NCBI RefSeq assembly: GCF_020184175.1
Contig: NC_065530.1
Span: 42,261,260-42,325,259, forward strand
Direction of reading: 5' to 3'
Source: Aphis gossypii
Lineage: Eukaryota > Arthropoda > Insecta > Hemiptera > Aphididae
Length of the DNA: 64,000 nucleotides
The notes under the pieces were generated by a model that had not been told where the DNA came from, made no database searches, and saw nothing but the letters and a program-made list of their open reading frames with translations. This document shows positions 1-11,300 of this stretch, in pieces. Position numbers and translations under genes: made by a program. Within the stretch, counting starts at the first letter, position 1, and every line of letters starts with the position of its first letter.

Positions 1-757
1 ATAATAATAATATACATTATAAGTGAAACGTAGTTAGCCAGATTTTCATCGTATTGAAACATTTTTTAGTATGGGTTAATATTGAATGTTCATTTATCAT
101 AAAAATGACTTCATAATACTAGTACTTGTTATTAGTAATTACTTATTAAACAACAAAAAAGTGGTATTTATATATAAACTTAATCAGTCAAAAATAAACC
201 AATTGATATTTTGTCTGACAAATGTTTATACATTGAAAAATTTATATTTTTTTTTATCTAACTGATTTTTGACATTCAAAAAACTGTTTTTATTATACTA
301 AACATATCAATTAATGTAAAATACAATTTATATTTCTGTTTAATAAATGAGTAACTAAAATTAGTTTCTGTTAAAATGTAATGAATTTGTTAATGAATCA
401 AAAACCATTTTAAAAATTAAAGTAATATGTCAAGCTCAAATCCTACAGATCAGATTTTAGCAATCACGCTATGCTTTTTTTTGGTTTTAATTGGCTTGAA
501 ATAATTGTTGAATTTAATATTAAATCAAGAATTTGAGTCTAAAATTGAACGGATTGAACTAATCTTTAAAATAATGAAATAACTCTTGAAATATTGTGAA
601 CCGGAACCAATACCTAAAAATGTAAGATGTCCTTCCGTATTTATAATAGGACTTATATAAATGTAATTTGGTCCAATCGTGCTTTACTCGCTTACTTTTA
701 TAGTTTGGGTTGAGTTTTCTGGAAATGGAAAGAAATGGATAGGCTGTGCGTGCTTAC
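1..757 (-). other. VGlut intron (downstream of last visible exon)
   Basis: AT-rich, no coding frame resembling the C-terminal VGLUT sequence. It begins at the gtaagc donor at 757 and runs off the left edge. Confidence 0.75.
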
Positions 758-1001
758 CGGAAATGGCGAACCCGCTGAACGCCACGCCGCATGTCAAGGC
801 AATCGTGGCCATAAGTGGCGTGCGAGCGTTCGCCAACACCAGGAAAAACGTGGCTTCCATGCCGAAACCACCGCAGTTGAAAATCTTCCTGACAGCAGTT
901 GTGGACAGAATACCGTTTTTCCGTAAGTGATCGGCCAGCAGACCTCCAAGGGGCACCACTATGGTCATCAGCAGATGAGGTAGAGCGCCGATATAACCAG
1001 T
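758..1001 (-). CDS. VGlut: VGlut exon: helices 8-10 region
   Basis: Acceptor ..ctatcgcag before 1001, donor gtaagc at 757-752. Reads TGYIGALPHLLMTIVVPLGG at the start, then LRKNGILSTTAVRKIFNCGG and ends GFAIS plus one base of the next Gly codon. The preceding exon ends in phase 0, as required. The next exon is outside the window. Confidence 0.92.
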
Positions 1002-4000
1002 CTGCGATAGTAATTATACGGAAAGTATTAGTCTACGTCTCGGGTTTTGTAGCAAAAACAATCGTTAAAAAATGATGATAAAAATTCATAAAACACAAAA
1101 AATCCTCCCTAAAGTAAATAATAGTCACTTTTATTATAGCACTGTAATAACCAGTATTTAGATAATTATTAACAACCATGTATTGATGATATTAGGTATC
1201 TCAGAATGAAACACAAAAATGTAATCATCTTTTGATTTAACTATCTAGTTCAATTATTAAATAATCTAATAATAAGCAAGAAAGTATATTTAGAAAAAAC
1301 CACGTTAAGTGGGAGAGAAATAAAAATAAAATAAAAATACTAGTTAATTTTAATCAAAATGACCCAAAATGAATTTGCGATTATATATACAGTATACAGT
1401 AAAGGTTAGTATTTATATATACATAAATATTTTTTTCACAATTCACACCAAATAATAATTAATATTGAAATTCTAAAATGTTCTCCAACGTCGTTACGTA
1501 TTATAGTTATAATGTCTACTCACAGTTCAATACGTAATGACAATCTTGTGTCTTTGTTTTAAAGAAAAAAAACTCATAAAAACACGTTATACCACAAAAA
1601 TAAAAAACAACGAAAATTCGTAAATCAAAAAAATGCTTAAACATATGTCTGTATAACTTAAGCATTTGAAAAGAAGTAAATTTATACGTACATAAGCTGA
1701 GAAAGTTTGAAATAGGTCAAACAAATTACCGATAAGTATTTTTTAGCAGACAAGGACTAAATGTTTAGCAATTATAAAAATTATGTATTCGGATTTCGAA
1801 TAATATTTTATTATTAAAAAAATAAGGCAGTGGCATGCTTGGTGAATCACTCAGTGTATAATAATATGCAAAACTCACTGCAGACACTTCAAAGTTGAAT
1901 GAGTGCAGGTACGACGCTTGGAACAGCACGAGGAGGTAAAAGTTCCAGGACCGACAAAAGTTAGCGACTATAATGGCGTACACAGGCATGGAGGTGAAAA
2001 ATTCTTTCCAAGGCGTGTTGAGAATTGTCGGCGCGGCAGACTGTTTGGCGGCGCCCAACGACGATTCGATGTAGTTCAACTCTCTGGCCGATATGGTGGG
2101 GTGGAGGCTCGGCTTCTCGAAGCACAGCCACAGCCAGAACACATACCATATCAACCCCAACACTCCTGAAGTGCATAGTAATATTTTATACAAAAAAAAT
2201 ATCGCCAAAACAGCTATCATCTCACAAACTCATCAACTATTCTATGATAGCTTGAATAGATAAGTTTATTGTTTATTAATACTTTTCAAGCAACTATAAT
2301 CTAATTATGTTCACTTATTAAATTTACAACTTTTATTATAAAAATATAGGATTACCGTATACGTAAAACGGTGCCTCCCAACTGAACCAGTCGATTAGAG
2401 TACCGGACAGCGGCATGCCGACCACCACGCCCGCGTACGAACCGCAAAGGGCTATTGTGGCGAGACGCGATCTTTCCAACGGCGGCGCCCAATGTCTCCA
2501 AATCCCGTGACAAGCTGGATACGTAACACCCTGCGATCATTACACAAAATGTATTGAATTATTTCATAGTGAACCAGCTAAAAGATTTGGACATTTTGTA
2601 TTTGTGGGGGAAGGGGGGGGGCGAGTCAATGAAAAAAAAGGGAAATACCTACCAAAATAGGTAATCTAATCTTCTATACATATACAATTATATAAGGTTA
2701 AATCAATAAAGTAAATTATATAATTTGCTAACAAAAAGTTTCTATTTTCTGTATAGAAACACTTTTATTAAAAAAAAGAAAGCTTAAAAAATATATATTT
2801 ATTTGTATGAAAAACCAATTCGGTTTTAATAAAATATTAATAATCTTTAGAAAAAAAGCTATAATTAAAAATATCAATAATGATTTTGTTGAATCTACCG
2901 ATATTTTTATTGAAAATACCCAAATTTTTGTTCATATATATATTTTATTTTTATTTTATACATTATTATAGGTATAAATTATATAAATTGTTCCATTAAA
3001 TGTACTATTTTTACTATTTTTTATGCAATTTTGTTTCTGAGTATCGTTTGAACTAAAAACAATGTGATTTCATATTAAAAAAAAAAATTACTGGAAAAAA
3101 TTTACTCTGATTTCCCAAGTTTACATTTTTGTCATTAGGACTAAGACCTTGCAGCAAAATAAATAGTAAAAAACATTTAGGTATAATTGCTAAGAGAACA
3201 AAATAAATTCGTATTCAAGTTTGAAAAATATAAACAAAAAGAATTATATTATATTCTTTCCCTTTTCATAATTCAATACAGTTACTTTGATATTATAATT
3301 GTGATAATTTGTACTCCAATAATGTATAATAATATTTAATCAGACATAAATTAATAAAATCACGATAACAAACAAAATAATTTTGACGGTGAAACACTAA
3401 AAAATAGTATAAGGTAACCCGGCTTATATAATCAATAATATTATATAAAAAATAAATTTACGGGGAAAAGTACAATGAAATGGAAAAACCAAAATAAAGT
3501 TTACTCCATTATAATAAAAATGATAGAAAGCAATTTTTAAGAATTACTTTTTATCACACTCTTTACAAAAATGTATTTTCTACTAAATCCGAGCTTTAGT
3601 TATTAGTTATTATCAATACAAACTGATAAAATATTATTTTTCCTACATTTGACGTGTTCATAGATTTGCCAATAAATTTTTTCGACACGGTGGTTAAAAA
3701 CATTATTTGGAAATATTAGAGTTTTCAGTAGTTCATCATTTCGACAATGGTGCCAGAAAATTTTAAATTGTACTAATAAATACCACGAATGAAAACTTGT
3801 CCTAAAATATTGCTCGAGCAACGCCCCGATACATCTTTGTATTAAAGTCAACGATATGTATTCTTAGTATTACCTCTACCAGTCCTTGAAACATCCTGAT
3901 GACTATTACGTAGAAAGATTTCTCGATCTCCGTCGCCGAAGGCACCAATAGATTCAAACAGGACGACATGGCAATAGCGATCCCGAACACTCTGAAAAAT

Positions 4001-7000
4001 AGATTCATATGTTAAAATGTAAAATCACTCATTACGACTACCTATAAATAACTGACATTTTTTTTTGGAAAAAATTACAATTTATGTCTAACTGAGCTCT
4101 CGAAATGTCAAAAACTTTTGAATAACGGAAAAATATTTTAGCAACCGGGAGTATCTGGCATTTAAAAGTTTCACTGTACTTATAGGTAAATAACGTGAAA
4201 TAGTATAATGAAGTAATCACAATATTTTCTAATAAAAGAAACGAATTATTGTAGATGACCTCTAAGAAAATACCTTCAAAAATTGATATTTTTGATATTT
4301 TAAAAATATTTTCGAGATTTATGGCTAGTTTTGGATAATGCACATATTTGAAAATTATGACGGCCATGATGGTTTGTAATAAATAATAATAATAATTACT
4401 AATTACAATGTTCAAATACGTAGAATACGACATAATATATTAAATGAATTATAATTAAAAAATAATATTATGTTTACTCACAATACTGCTTGTCATGATA
4501 TTATTACGATTGAAGAAATAGTCCGAAAATAAAAATTTTAAATGCAATATATAATATTGTAGTTTGATAAGCCTATATAGTATTATTAATTATTATTATC
4601 GACCATCAACCGCCTGAAGATAATATGATTGAAATATTGAATACCTGTTTGCCGGATACATGGACGCCAGAAAACCGCCGGGCACTTGGGTGATCAGATA
4701 TCCGCAAAAGAATGACATCTCGATGGCGACAAACGACCCAAGGGACCAGTTGATCTACAAAAAAAATGTGATTATCGTTTATGCTCACCGTTGACATTGG
4801 TCGATTTACTGCAAGTATGCGGCACAACGTCGTTATTTATAATTTTATTATAACATAATATGTGCATAACGTTTCAAAATGTTAACATTAACTTACCGGC
4901 CGTTCGTGAATCGGCGTGTTACCCAAAGGCGTGTGCGCTGTAGTCGTGGTGATATTGTTCTGAGCATCGTTATCGTCCTATGCAAAAGATTTAAGAATTT
5001 TAAAAATGTATCATATTTTTAAAAAAAATCTATTAACTTAGTCAACCATTTTTTTAATCTTCTAACTTAACTATAAGTGTTCGTTATAACAAATAAACTT
5101 TTTCCAGTTAAATAATACGCTAAATTGAAATCGTATTAAGCATTTTATGATCGATTACCAGCTATACCTAATTACTTAATTCTTATTTTTTATTTATTCA
5201 CTGTGTATATTTAATATTATTATAATAATTAATAATAATAGCAATTTATTATTATTATAGTTCTGTCATTTAACGAATTATTCCGGAATTAAATCAAAAA
5301 GTTTAAAGACTTTGCAAAAAGTTTAGTTGTGGGTTCTTGATTACCAAAAAAGTCGCCATCCACTGTGTTCGCCATCTTAGATTTTATGAGCAATTTTTCA
5401 ATTTTTTATTAATTTTCTTTAAAAATATTAATTTTATCACAAAAATACATCTACATAAAAATATTGTTGATAAAATGTACAGCAAGTATATATAATATAT
5501 TTATATATTTGCGTAGCTTAAGCAGGTAAAATGATTGTAAATTCTATTTTAAAAAAATTAAACAATCGCTTTTATACTTATGGGGGTCACATGTAGATGG
5601 TAATTTATTTTTAAAAAATGTACAAACTATTCTTTAAGTGAGTTAAGTTAATATTTTCCTTAATTATTTTAAACTTTAAGAGTAAAATATATATTTTGTT
5701 AATCAATAACTGAATAACTTATAGACTATGGATTAACATTGTAACGCTGACTTACCAAACTCAATTAATTTATTTTTATCAACTTATTCACATTTGCTTA
5801 TATTATCAAGTATTAAAAAATCACATTTACAATATGATATTTTGTAAATACATTAATAGTACACGATTAACTTTAGAAATGTTTGAGCGTCAATCTACCG
5901 AAAGTAACATAGTATAATATGATATTATGATTCATAACATCATAATATCGGGTTGACGATCAATTTTGATTCGACCGTACGAGTGTGGAAAGTTAAATCG
6001 TAGTTTCTTATCAAAAACGTACAACTGTGAACAATTATATGAAATCACGTTGTCGCATGTACGAACACAGCGGTTGTTAGAACAGACACACATTTCAAGT
6101 CGAGTCGAAGAACAAAGTTTCGTATAGTTTCCGACTGCGATGGCATCATCAACATCATTCTCCAAACTGAACATACCATATTATACGGGGTGTTTTTAGG
6201 AGGATTATACGCCGTCTTAAACAAGTTAAATTTAAATATGCTATATACATATTTTAAATTCTAGATACAATTTTTGTACACGTCTAGTTACTGCTCCAAA
6301 CTAAAGAGTCCATTAACGACTTTATACATGAAAAATATTTTCAAAAAAAATAATTTACTGAGAAAATCTCAGTTTAGTGATAAGATTATTACCCTATATA
6401 GTAATAGACGAGTATTAGACGAGATTTTAAATTTTTTAAATACAATAATATCTGAGTGAAACGACCAGTGAAGTTCTCTGTGATAAATACGCCATATGCC
6501 GGGTTAGGTTAGGTTAAAATAATTTTGAAAAATAAAAACAAAACGGCATTAACAAGTTTAAGAGATTAAACTTTTAAGAATTGCCATCAAATATTGTTAT
6601 TTATGGATACAGTTGAAAAAAGGTCTATATTATTATCATGTGCATGAAGTCTGGACGGCACATTATTAATAATAAATAGCTCGGTAACTATCTTTAAGAC
6701 GTCCAAGGAAATTTGGTGAGACGCTCTAAAAAAATGTTGTCATATCCAGACCGATCGTTGGTTAGAGAGTGTAGTCTCGCTGAAGCGAGGGTATAGTCTA
6801 GCGTGACGTTTTCAACTATAAGTGGCTCGGAAACCGCGTGAGCTGCAAAGGATCTTCTCGACGGCAATCCTACTCGTAAATATAATATTATATAGTTTAG
6901 TATACCTATAAGCACAATGTCTCAACGTAAGGATATTATTATTATTACTATTATTATCGTCGTCGTCGTCTTGACCATGCGGCGATACTATACTCTATGA

Positions 7001-9790
7001 CATCATAACCCGATAGCGATGCATAATATTAGAATATTATATGGTATACATCATCACGATTGTCGTGCCAATAATATAATATTATATTCAATACGAATTC
7101 CGTTTGGTGAGCAGCCACCCCGCCGCGTTATGACAGCAGAAGTCGATATTCGAGCAAAGGACGAGTTTGTGGCGAGGAATGTTTTTGGCGGGTATTTGGA
7201 GAAAAGGCTGCGATATATATTATTATATGGCGGCAACGGACAAACGAAATGCGATTGCTTTTGCCTCCGCGTCGTCGTCAAACGATGCAGTAGCCTCAAC
7301 CCGAACTAGGGGAACTGTTCACATATAATATATATATAAACGTTATATGTGCAGCGCGTTTCAACCGGATTTACGGTACATTAAGCGCGTTGCAACTGAG
7401 GGCGCAACCGTGAAAATTCTGAGCTCGCCTCGGGGTGCGGTTCGGGCGATAATCGACTGAAAACTCGATCGGCGACGAAAATAATCACATAACTACGAAT
7501 CATATTATAATCAAAATTGGGCAAGTAAAAAAGTTAAAGTTGAGTTACTTAAAGAATGAGATACTTTTTTTGTTGGGAACTATTAACTTAACGAGATACA
7601 ATTTGACAATAATAATATAATAACAATAAATCATAGTTAAATTTGTTCATTAGTTGTATAGTTACATTAAGTTTTTTTTTTTTTTTTTTACTTATACGAA
7701 CCTTCTATATAGAAAATATATTTTGTACAAATTATATTATTTTTATAAAAAACAATTATCTTAAAATAAAATTATGATGTTATATGTAAAAGAAATACCA
7801 AATTTTAAACTGTCGAAGAGTTGAATTCATTATTTTTTGATTTAAATAAAGATTAAAATACGTATATATAAATGTACCTAATTAAAAAAAAATAATGATA
7901 ACAATACAATTAAAGTATAAAACATTATCTCAGCCAAACACAATTACAATCAAATCAACGATAACACACTATTGGTGCCATAATTTTTCAAAAAATTACC
8001 TAATTTACCTACCAAAAAATAACAACTTCTACTTGTAAACAGTAGGGTCTACCTTTTCTATTGGTTTTTCTTTTATGAATTATATTTAGTGTTTACCTAA
8101 ACTCTTATTTAGAGTATCAAAGGATATTTTTATATAACTATTTTAACTCGTAAGCTCTAATTAGTTCTTGAATATACAGTAGAGCTTCAATTACACTAAC
8201 TACGGTTACGAACCGTCTACCATTCGAACTTCAAAATTATCCACCATTTACCAAATATATTATTATCTTAATTTATTATTAACGTATTATATACACATAT
8301 GCGTGTGCATTTATTTTTTTGTAAATAATTGAGACCCAATGGGTTTTTATAAACGATGTACTCATGTACTGTTTGTCAGTCTACCTTTCTACAGTGTATA
8401 CACATTTTTATGCATATGAATATATTATAATGTCGAATATCTACAGACTAAAATATTTAATAAATGCAAATGTAATGGTCTTATAATGGAACAATAATAA
8501 ATGAAAATTTTTACAAATAGTAATGAAAATCAATCATTTTTGTAAATAAAATACCATAAATATATGTCAAATATATATATTATGTTCCTATGCATTTCTA
8601 AATAATATAATTCAAGTATAATAATTAATAATTATAGCAATAGTAAAACTTGAATGTTTTTTTTTTTTTTTATTATTATAATATTAAATAATATTTGAGC
8701 ATAATATACCAAATTATGAATATTGATGCTGTATATTTTTAATATTTGTATTTATTATTGTTTTATTTGTAATTTTAGAACATTTAGACTATAAATTATC
8801 TTAAAATTAAAAACTTTTATCATTGAAGCGTTTTACTTACATCGGATCCTATGTGAAATTTCAGTTTGGCCATTGACATATTGCACCGCATTCCAAATGA
8901 GATCATGAAACCTATATAAAGGAAAACGTCCGATTAAAGATAGAAATTTGATGACTTTTGCAATTGTTTTTTTTTATATACGCGATTTACGGTGTGACCT
9001 AGGTTAGTTTATAAGCTAATACCGGCTAATATAGGTTATAATTGTACAATTAAGAATAACATGTAATGGAATTTTGAATTTTTTACGTATTTTTTTACAC
9101 ATATTTTATTTTATTAATTTTGTCCACTAATGATATTTATAATGTAAAAATTATAATTTGAGATTTCACGGTAAATTTATAGAGTTTTAATGGTAACTAA
9201 AAGTGGAGGGGGATATACTTTTGTTTTGTTGGTCATCAATATATTGTCTCTAGTTATTATATACAAGCAGTTAAATTGATCATATTTTATTATTAATATT
9301 AATATTACATGATATATTACAATTACATACTATTTTCAGACGGTGTCATCAATATCATTATAAATTTCACATAAAAAAGCATAATATTTACCGACGCATG
9401 TTAGTATAGCTATTGTATATCTTTTGCTGATATTCGGTATTTCCGGTTTGATGTATTTATCGATGTGTCTAAGTGGCGGACGAACGGGCGAAGCCAACGA
9501 CTCGGTAGGACTTTGTAGACCGAATTCACCACTACCTGAATAATCTTCAGTGTAGCTAAAAACAAATAACATTTCTATTCAACATGTTAACTATAAGAAG
9601 TATAACATCGTTGTCCATATTACAATATTTTATGAATTTTATCGAAAGCATAATGCAACATTGATAATAATAATAGTAATAACAAATACAACAATAATAA
9701 AATATATAAATTGATATTTACGGAATGGAAGACTTTTCTAAATGTGATTTGTTTGCAAATTCGAATTCATCGTACTGTTGTTGATTTGGG
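758..9790 (-). CDS. VGlut: Vesicular glutamate transporter (SLC17/VGLUT type), partial gene, nine exons
   Basis: Membrane transporter of the major facilitator superfamily that loads glutamate into synaptic vesicles using the proton-pump potential. Exons on the minus strand, in coding order: 9722-9790, 9392-9555, 8841-8911, 4897-4977, 4645-4754, 3874-3991, 2356-2530, 1879-2165, 758-1001. All have GT/AG borders and all eight splice phases agree, giving about 439 codons. Landmarks in order: ISKRYTIAILTCVG and SFGMRCNMSMAK (helix 1), SFFCGYLITQVPGGFLAS (helix 2), RMFQGLVEGVTYPACHG (helix 4), LERSRLATIALCGSYAG (helix 5), FTSMPVYAIIVANFCRSW (helix 7), PHLLMTIVVPLGGLLADHL (helix 8), FNCGGFGMEATFFLV and SGFAIS. 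These are hallmarks of VGLUTs and are less like sialin or the insect phosphate cotransporters. The last exon(s), expected to start NVNHLDIAPRYA-like, are left of the window. The start codon is unresolved. Odd point: no histidine in helix 2. Confidence 0.93.
1002..1878 (-). other. VGlut intron
   Basis: 877 bases between two well-supported exons. Only AT-rich sequence is seen, with no second gene. Confidence 0.85.
1879..2165 (-). CDS. VGlut: VGlut exon: helix 6, cytosolic loop, helix 7
   Basis: Acceptor cttcag before 2165, donor gtgagt at 1878-1873. Contains LIWYVFWLWLCFEKPSLHPT, the loop with ARELNYIESSLG, then TPWKEFFTSMPVYAIIVANF and CRSWNFYLLVLFQASYL. The NFCRSW arginine corresponds to a conserved intramembrane arginine of VGLUTs. 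This is the best single exon for identifying the family. Confidence 0.95.
2356..2530 (-). CDS. VGlut: VGlut exon: helices 4-5 and start of 6
   Basis: Acceptor gatcgcag before 2530, donor gtaat at 2355. Reads GVTYPACHGIWRHWAPPLER, SRLATIALCGSYAGVVVGMP, then TLIDWFSWEAPFYVYG. The PACHG and LERSRLAT motifs are typical of SLC17A6-8. It starts in phase 0 and ends with one base over, matching its neighbours. Confidence 0.95.
2531..3873 (-). other. VGlut intron with a G-run
   Basis: 1.34-kb intron. Near its 5' end (2606-2621) is a G5-AA-G9 run. The rest is AT-rich without visible features. Confidence 0.85.
3874..3991 (-). CDS. VGlut: VGlut exon: helices 3-4
   Basis: Acceptor tttttcag before 3991, donor gtaata at 3873. 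Reads VFGIAIAMSSCLNLLVPSAT, then IVIRMFQGLVE. The Arg and Glu of RMFQGLVE align with the Arg/Glu pair in helix 4 that mammalian VGLUT2 needs for glutamate uptake (family knowledge). Confidence 0.93.
3992..4644 (-). other. VGlut intron
   Basis: 653-base intron. It contains an AT-rich open frame of 131 codons (4038-4433, minus) that has no recognisable protein character and is treated as chance. Confidence 0.8.
4645..4754 (-). CDS. VGlut: VGlut exon: helix 2
   Basis: Acceptor ttttgtag before 4754, donor gtattc at 4644. Reads INWSLGSFVAIEMSFFCGYL, then ITQVPGGFLASMYPAN. The usual pattern is x-I-H-G-S-F-F-W-G-Y; here it is x-I-E-M-S-F-F-C-G-Y, so the histidine and the tryptophan are both replaced. 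Confidence 0.93.
4897..4977 (-). CDS. VGlut: VGlut exon: luminal loop between helices 1 and 2
   Basis: Acceptor ttgcatag before 4977, donor gtaagt at 4896-4891; 27 codons, phase 0 on both sides. It encodes a hydrophilic Asp/Asn/Thr-rich loop (DDNDAQNNITTTTAHTPLGN, then TPIHERP) with one N-glycosylation sequon, NIT. The loop is poorly conserved in the family, so the call rests on the splice signals and the frame. Confidence 0.8.
4978..8840 (-). other. Long VGlut intron with a GC-richer patch
   Basis: 3.86-kb intron. Mostly AT-rich, with a GC-richer, CpG-containing patch at about 6700-7480 that resembles the islands elsewhere in the window and could be regulatory. It also holds two and a half TTAGG units (6504-6516) and an 18-base T run (7672-7689). 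Confidence 0.75.
8841..8911 (-). CDS. VGlut: VGlut exon: helix 1
   Basis: Acceptor tttatatag before 8911, donor gtaagt at 8840-8835. Reads FMISFGMRCNMSMAKLKFHI then GSD. SFG(M/I)RCN is a near-invariant VGLUT motif with a functional arginine in helix 1. The 3.86-kb intron downstream (4978-8840) is the longest supported one in the gene. Confidence 0.93.
9392..9555 (-). CDS. VGlut: VGlut exon: cytosolic N-terminal tail and start of helix 1
   Basis: Acceptor gttttag before 9555, donor gtaaat at 9391. Reads YTEDYSGSGEFGLQSPTESL, then RHIDKYIKPEIPNISKRYTI and AILTCVG. The I-D-x-Y-I-x-P-E-x-P...SKRY(T/I)IAI run is characteristic of invertebrate VGLUTs just before helix 1. Confidence 0.92.
9722..9790 (-). 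CDS. VGlut: VGlut exon: N-terminal acidic tail
   Basis: Acceptor ttttttcag before 9790, donor gtaaat at 9721. In the frame that fits the next exon it reads PNQQQYDEFEFANKSHLEKS then SI and two bases. It has no in-frame ATG, so at least one exon lies upstream and must end with two bases of a codon. The tail is not conserved, so support is from splicing and the open frame. Confidence 0.75.
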
Positions 9791-11082
9791 CTGAAAAAAA
9801 TAAAATAAAAAACAAAAATCAATCATTTCCGTTTGTAATATAATATGGCCGTGTGTTCCGATAAACTTTTGATTGAAATCATTATCAGACAATCATTCTA
9901 TTTAATATACAATTTAATCGTACATATTTTATTTTAAATATAGCTACTTTTCTCTATTATATAAAACAATTTTGTATGTTTTAGCATCCACAATCCACAT
10001 AATATAATTTCCATGGAAAAATTGTTAATTAACTACTTAAAGCTCTCTATTACTTAAAATTAATATTTTTTTATACATTTAAAATCCACAAAATGTACTT
10101 TTAAATATTTAAAAAACAGATATTAAATTTCAAGATACAAAGAGAGTGCAGTGGATTGCAGAGAGATAAAATAAATTAAATCGAAAGCAGATTCAATGCA
10201 ATGAATGGACATTGAAATAAGTATGTATAAAGTACTACTAGAAAAATATGATTAAAGGACTATAATTTTTTCAACATTTAATTAGTTTGATACATCGGTA
10301 TTGAAAATAATCTGAATCATTGATAAAACATTACATTATTATAGAAATTCAAATAATAAAGTGTGTATAAGATGATATTTTTATATAGTATAATATTATA
10401 TATACATAAAAATTGAGTTTCGAACGAGTATAGTTAATTATCACCAATTATCACTTACCTATAAGTATTTAATTCCTACAATATAAATTAGCGAAGTAGG
10501 AACTAATATTTTTACCCCTGTACCATTCCACTCTTAATTAATACTATAAGTTGTGTAACTAAAGAATTTATTTAAATTCAATTTTTGTACATTGAAAATC
10601 TCAGAAAATTACTAATATCGTGATGAGTAGTTTTCAATAACATTTTCTGTCACAAATATTTTATTATATTCCAAAAACGTTTGTCAGGAATGCTTTTATG
10701 GTGGAAATAGCAGATAATATTATCCGCAAAATAATTCACAGAATAATCAAATTGAAAATTAATGAATATTTTAGGATAACATTTATAGGAAAATTATTCC
10801 CAGAAATATAAAATTAAGGAAAATATTAATTAAAAGATTAAAATATATATAATATATATATATATATACAGGAATTAAAAAGTAGGAAAAAAATCACAGG
10901 AAAACATAAAATACGCAAAAAAGTAAATATTATATTATACTTTTAAAAAACAATAATAATTTTCAAGAAAACGAGCGCATTACGGTCAAAATAACCGTTT
11001 GGTGCATAATAATATATAGTTAGGTGGAATGCACGTGTGACTCAGTTTCACTAGGTGTCACGATAATATTACACGTACTTAC

Positions 11083-11300
11083 AAGACGTGCTATTCTACC
11101 GTCGGGACGAGTGGGAGAAAGAGTACGAGAAGAGAGCCCACTCGACGTCGGGACCAGATACGAACGTCGCCGCCGTTACGGAATCGCGTCCCCCGTGTAT
11201 TCGCACCACGAGTGATTAAAACCGAATGGGGCGCGTCGGCGGCTGCACAATGGTATACGGCAATTCAATTAATTTCCGCAAACGCCAAACCGACTTACAC
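11083..11300 (-). other. Candidate 5' untranslated exon of VGlut
   Basis: On the minus strand, GC-rich DNA without an ATG runs from about 11300 down to a consensus donor (cttGTAAGTacg) at 11082. The upper end is a guess. It has no coding frame that fits the 9722-9790 exon, so it could only be untranslated leader upstream of a further start exon. It may also be chance. Confidence 0.2.

Noticed and set aside
2352..2540. Frames antisense or shifted to VGlut exons (also at 735-930, 1903-2255, 4606-4827)
   Set aside because: Shadows of the true coding frame, which matches the transporter family.
4038..4433. 131-codon minus-strand open frame in a VGlut intron
   Set aside because: Tyr/Ile/Asn/Phe-rich translation as expected of AT-rich DNA; lies between two firm exons of the same strand and has no family features.
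5932..6174. 80-codon cysteine-containing frame in the long VGlut intron
   Set aside because: No signal peptide, no cysteine spacing that I recognise, no splice context; probably chance.
6755..6800. Possible tRNA or structured RNA around CTCGCTGAAGCGAG
   Set aside because: Only a 5-bp stem; no TTCRANYC box, acceptor stem or snRNA consensus nearby.
7019..7309. 96-codon plus-strand frame in the intronic GC-richer patch
   Set aside because: The opposite strand is open over the same bases, typical of GC-richer noncoding DNA.
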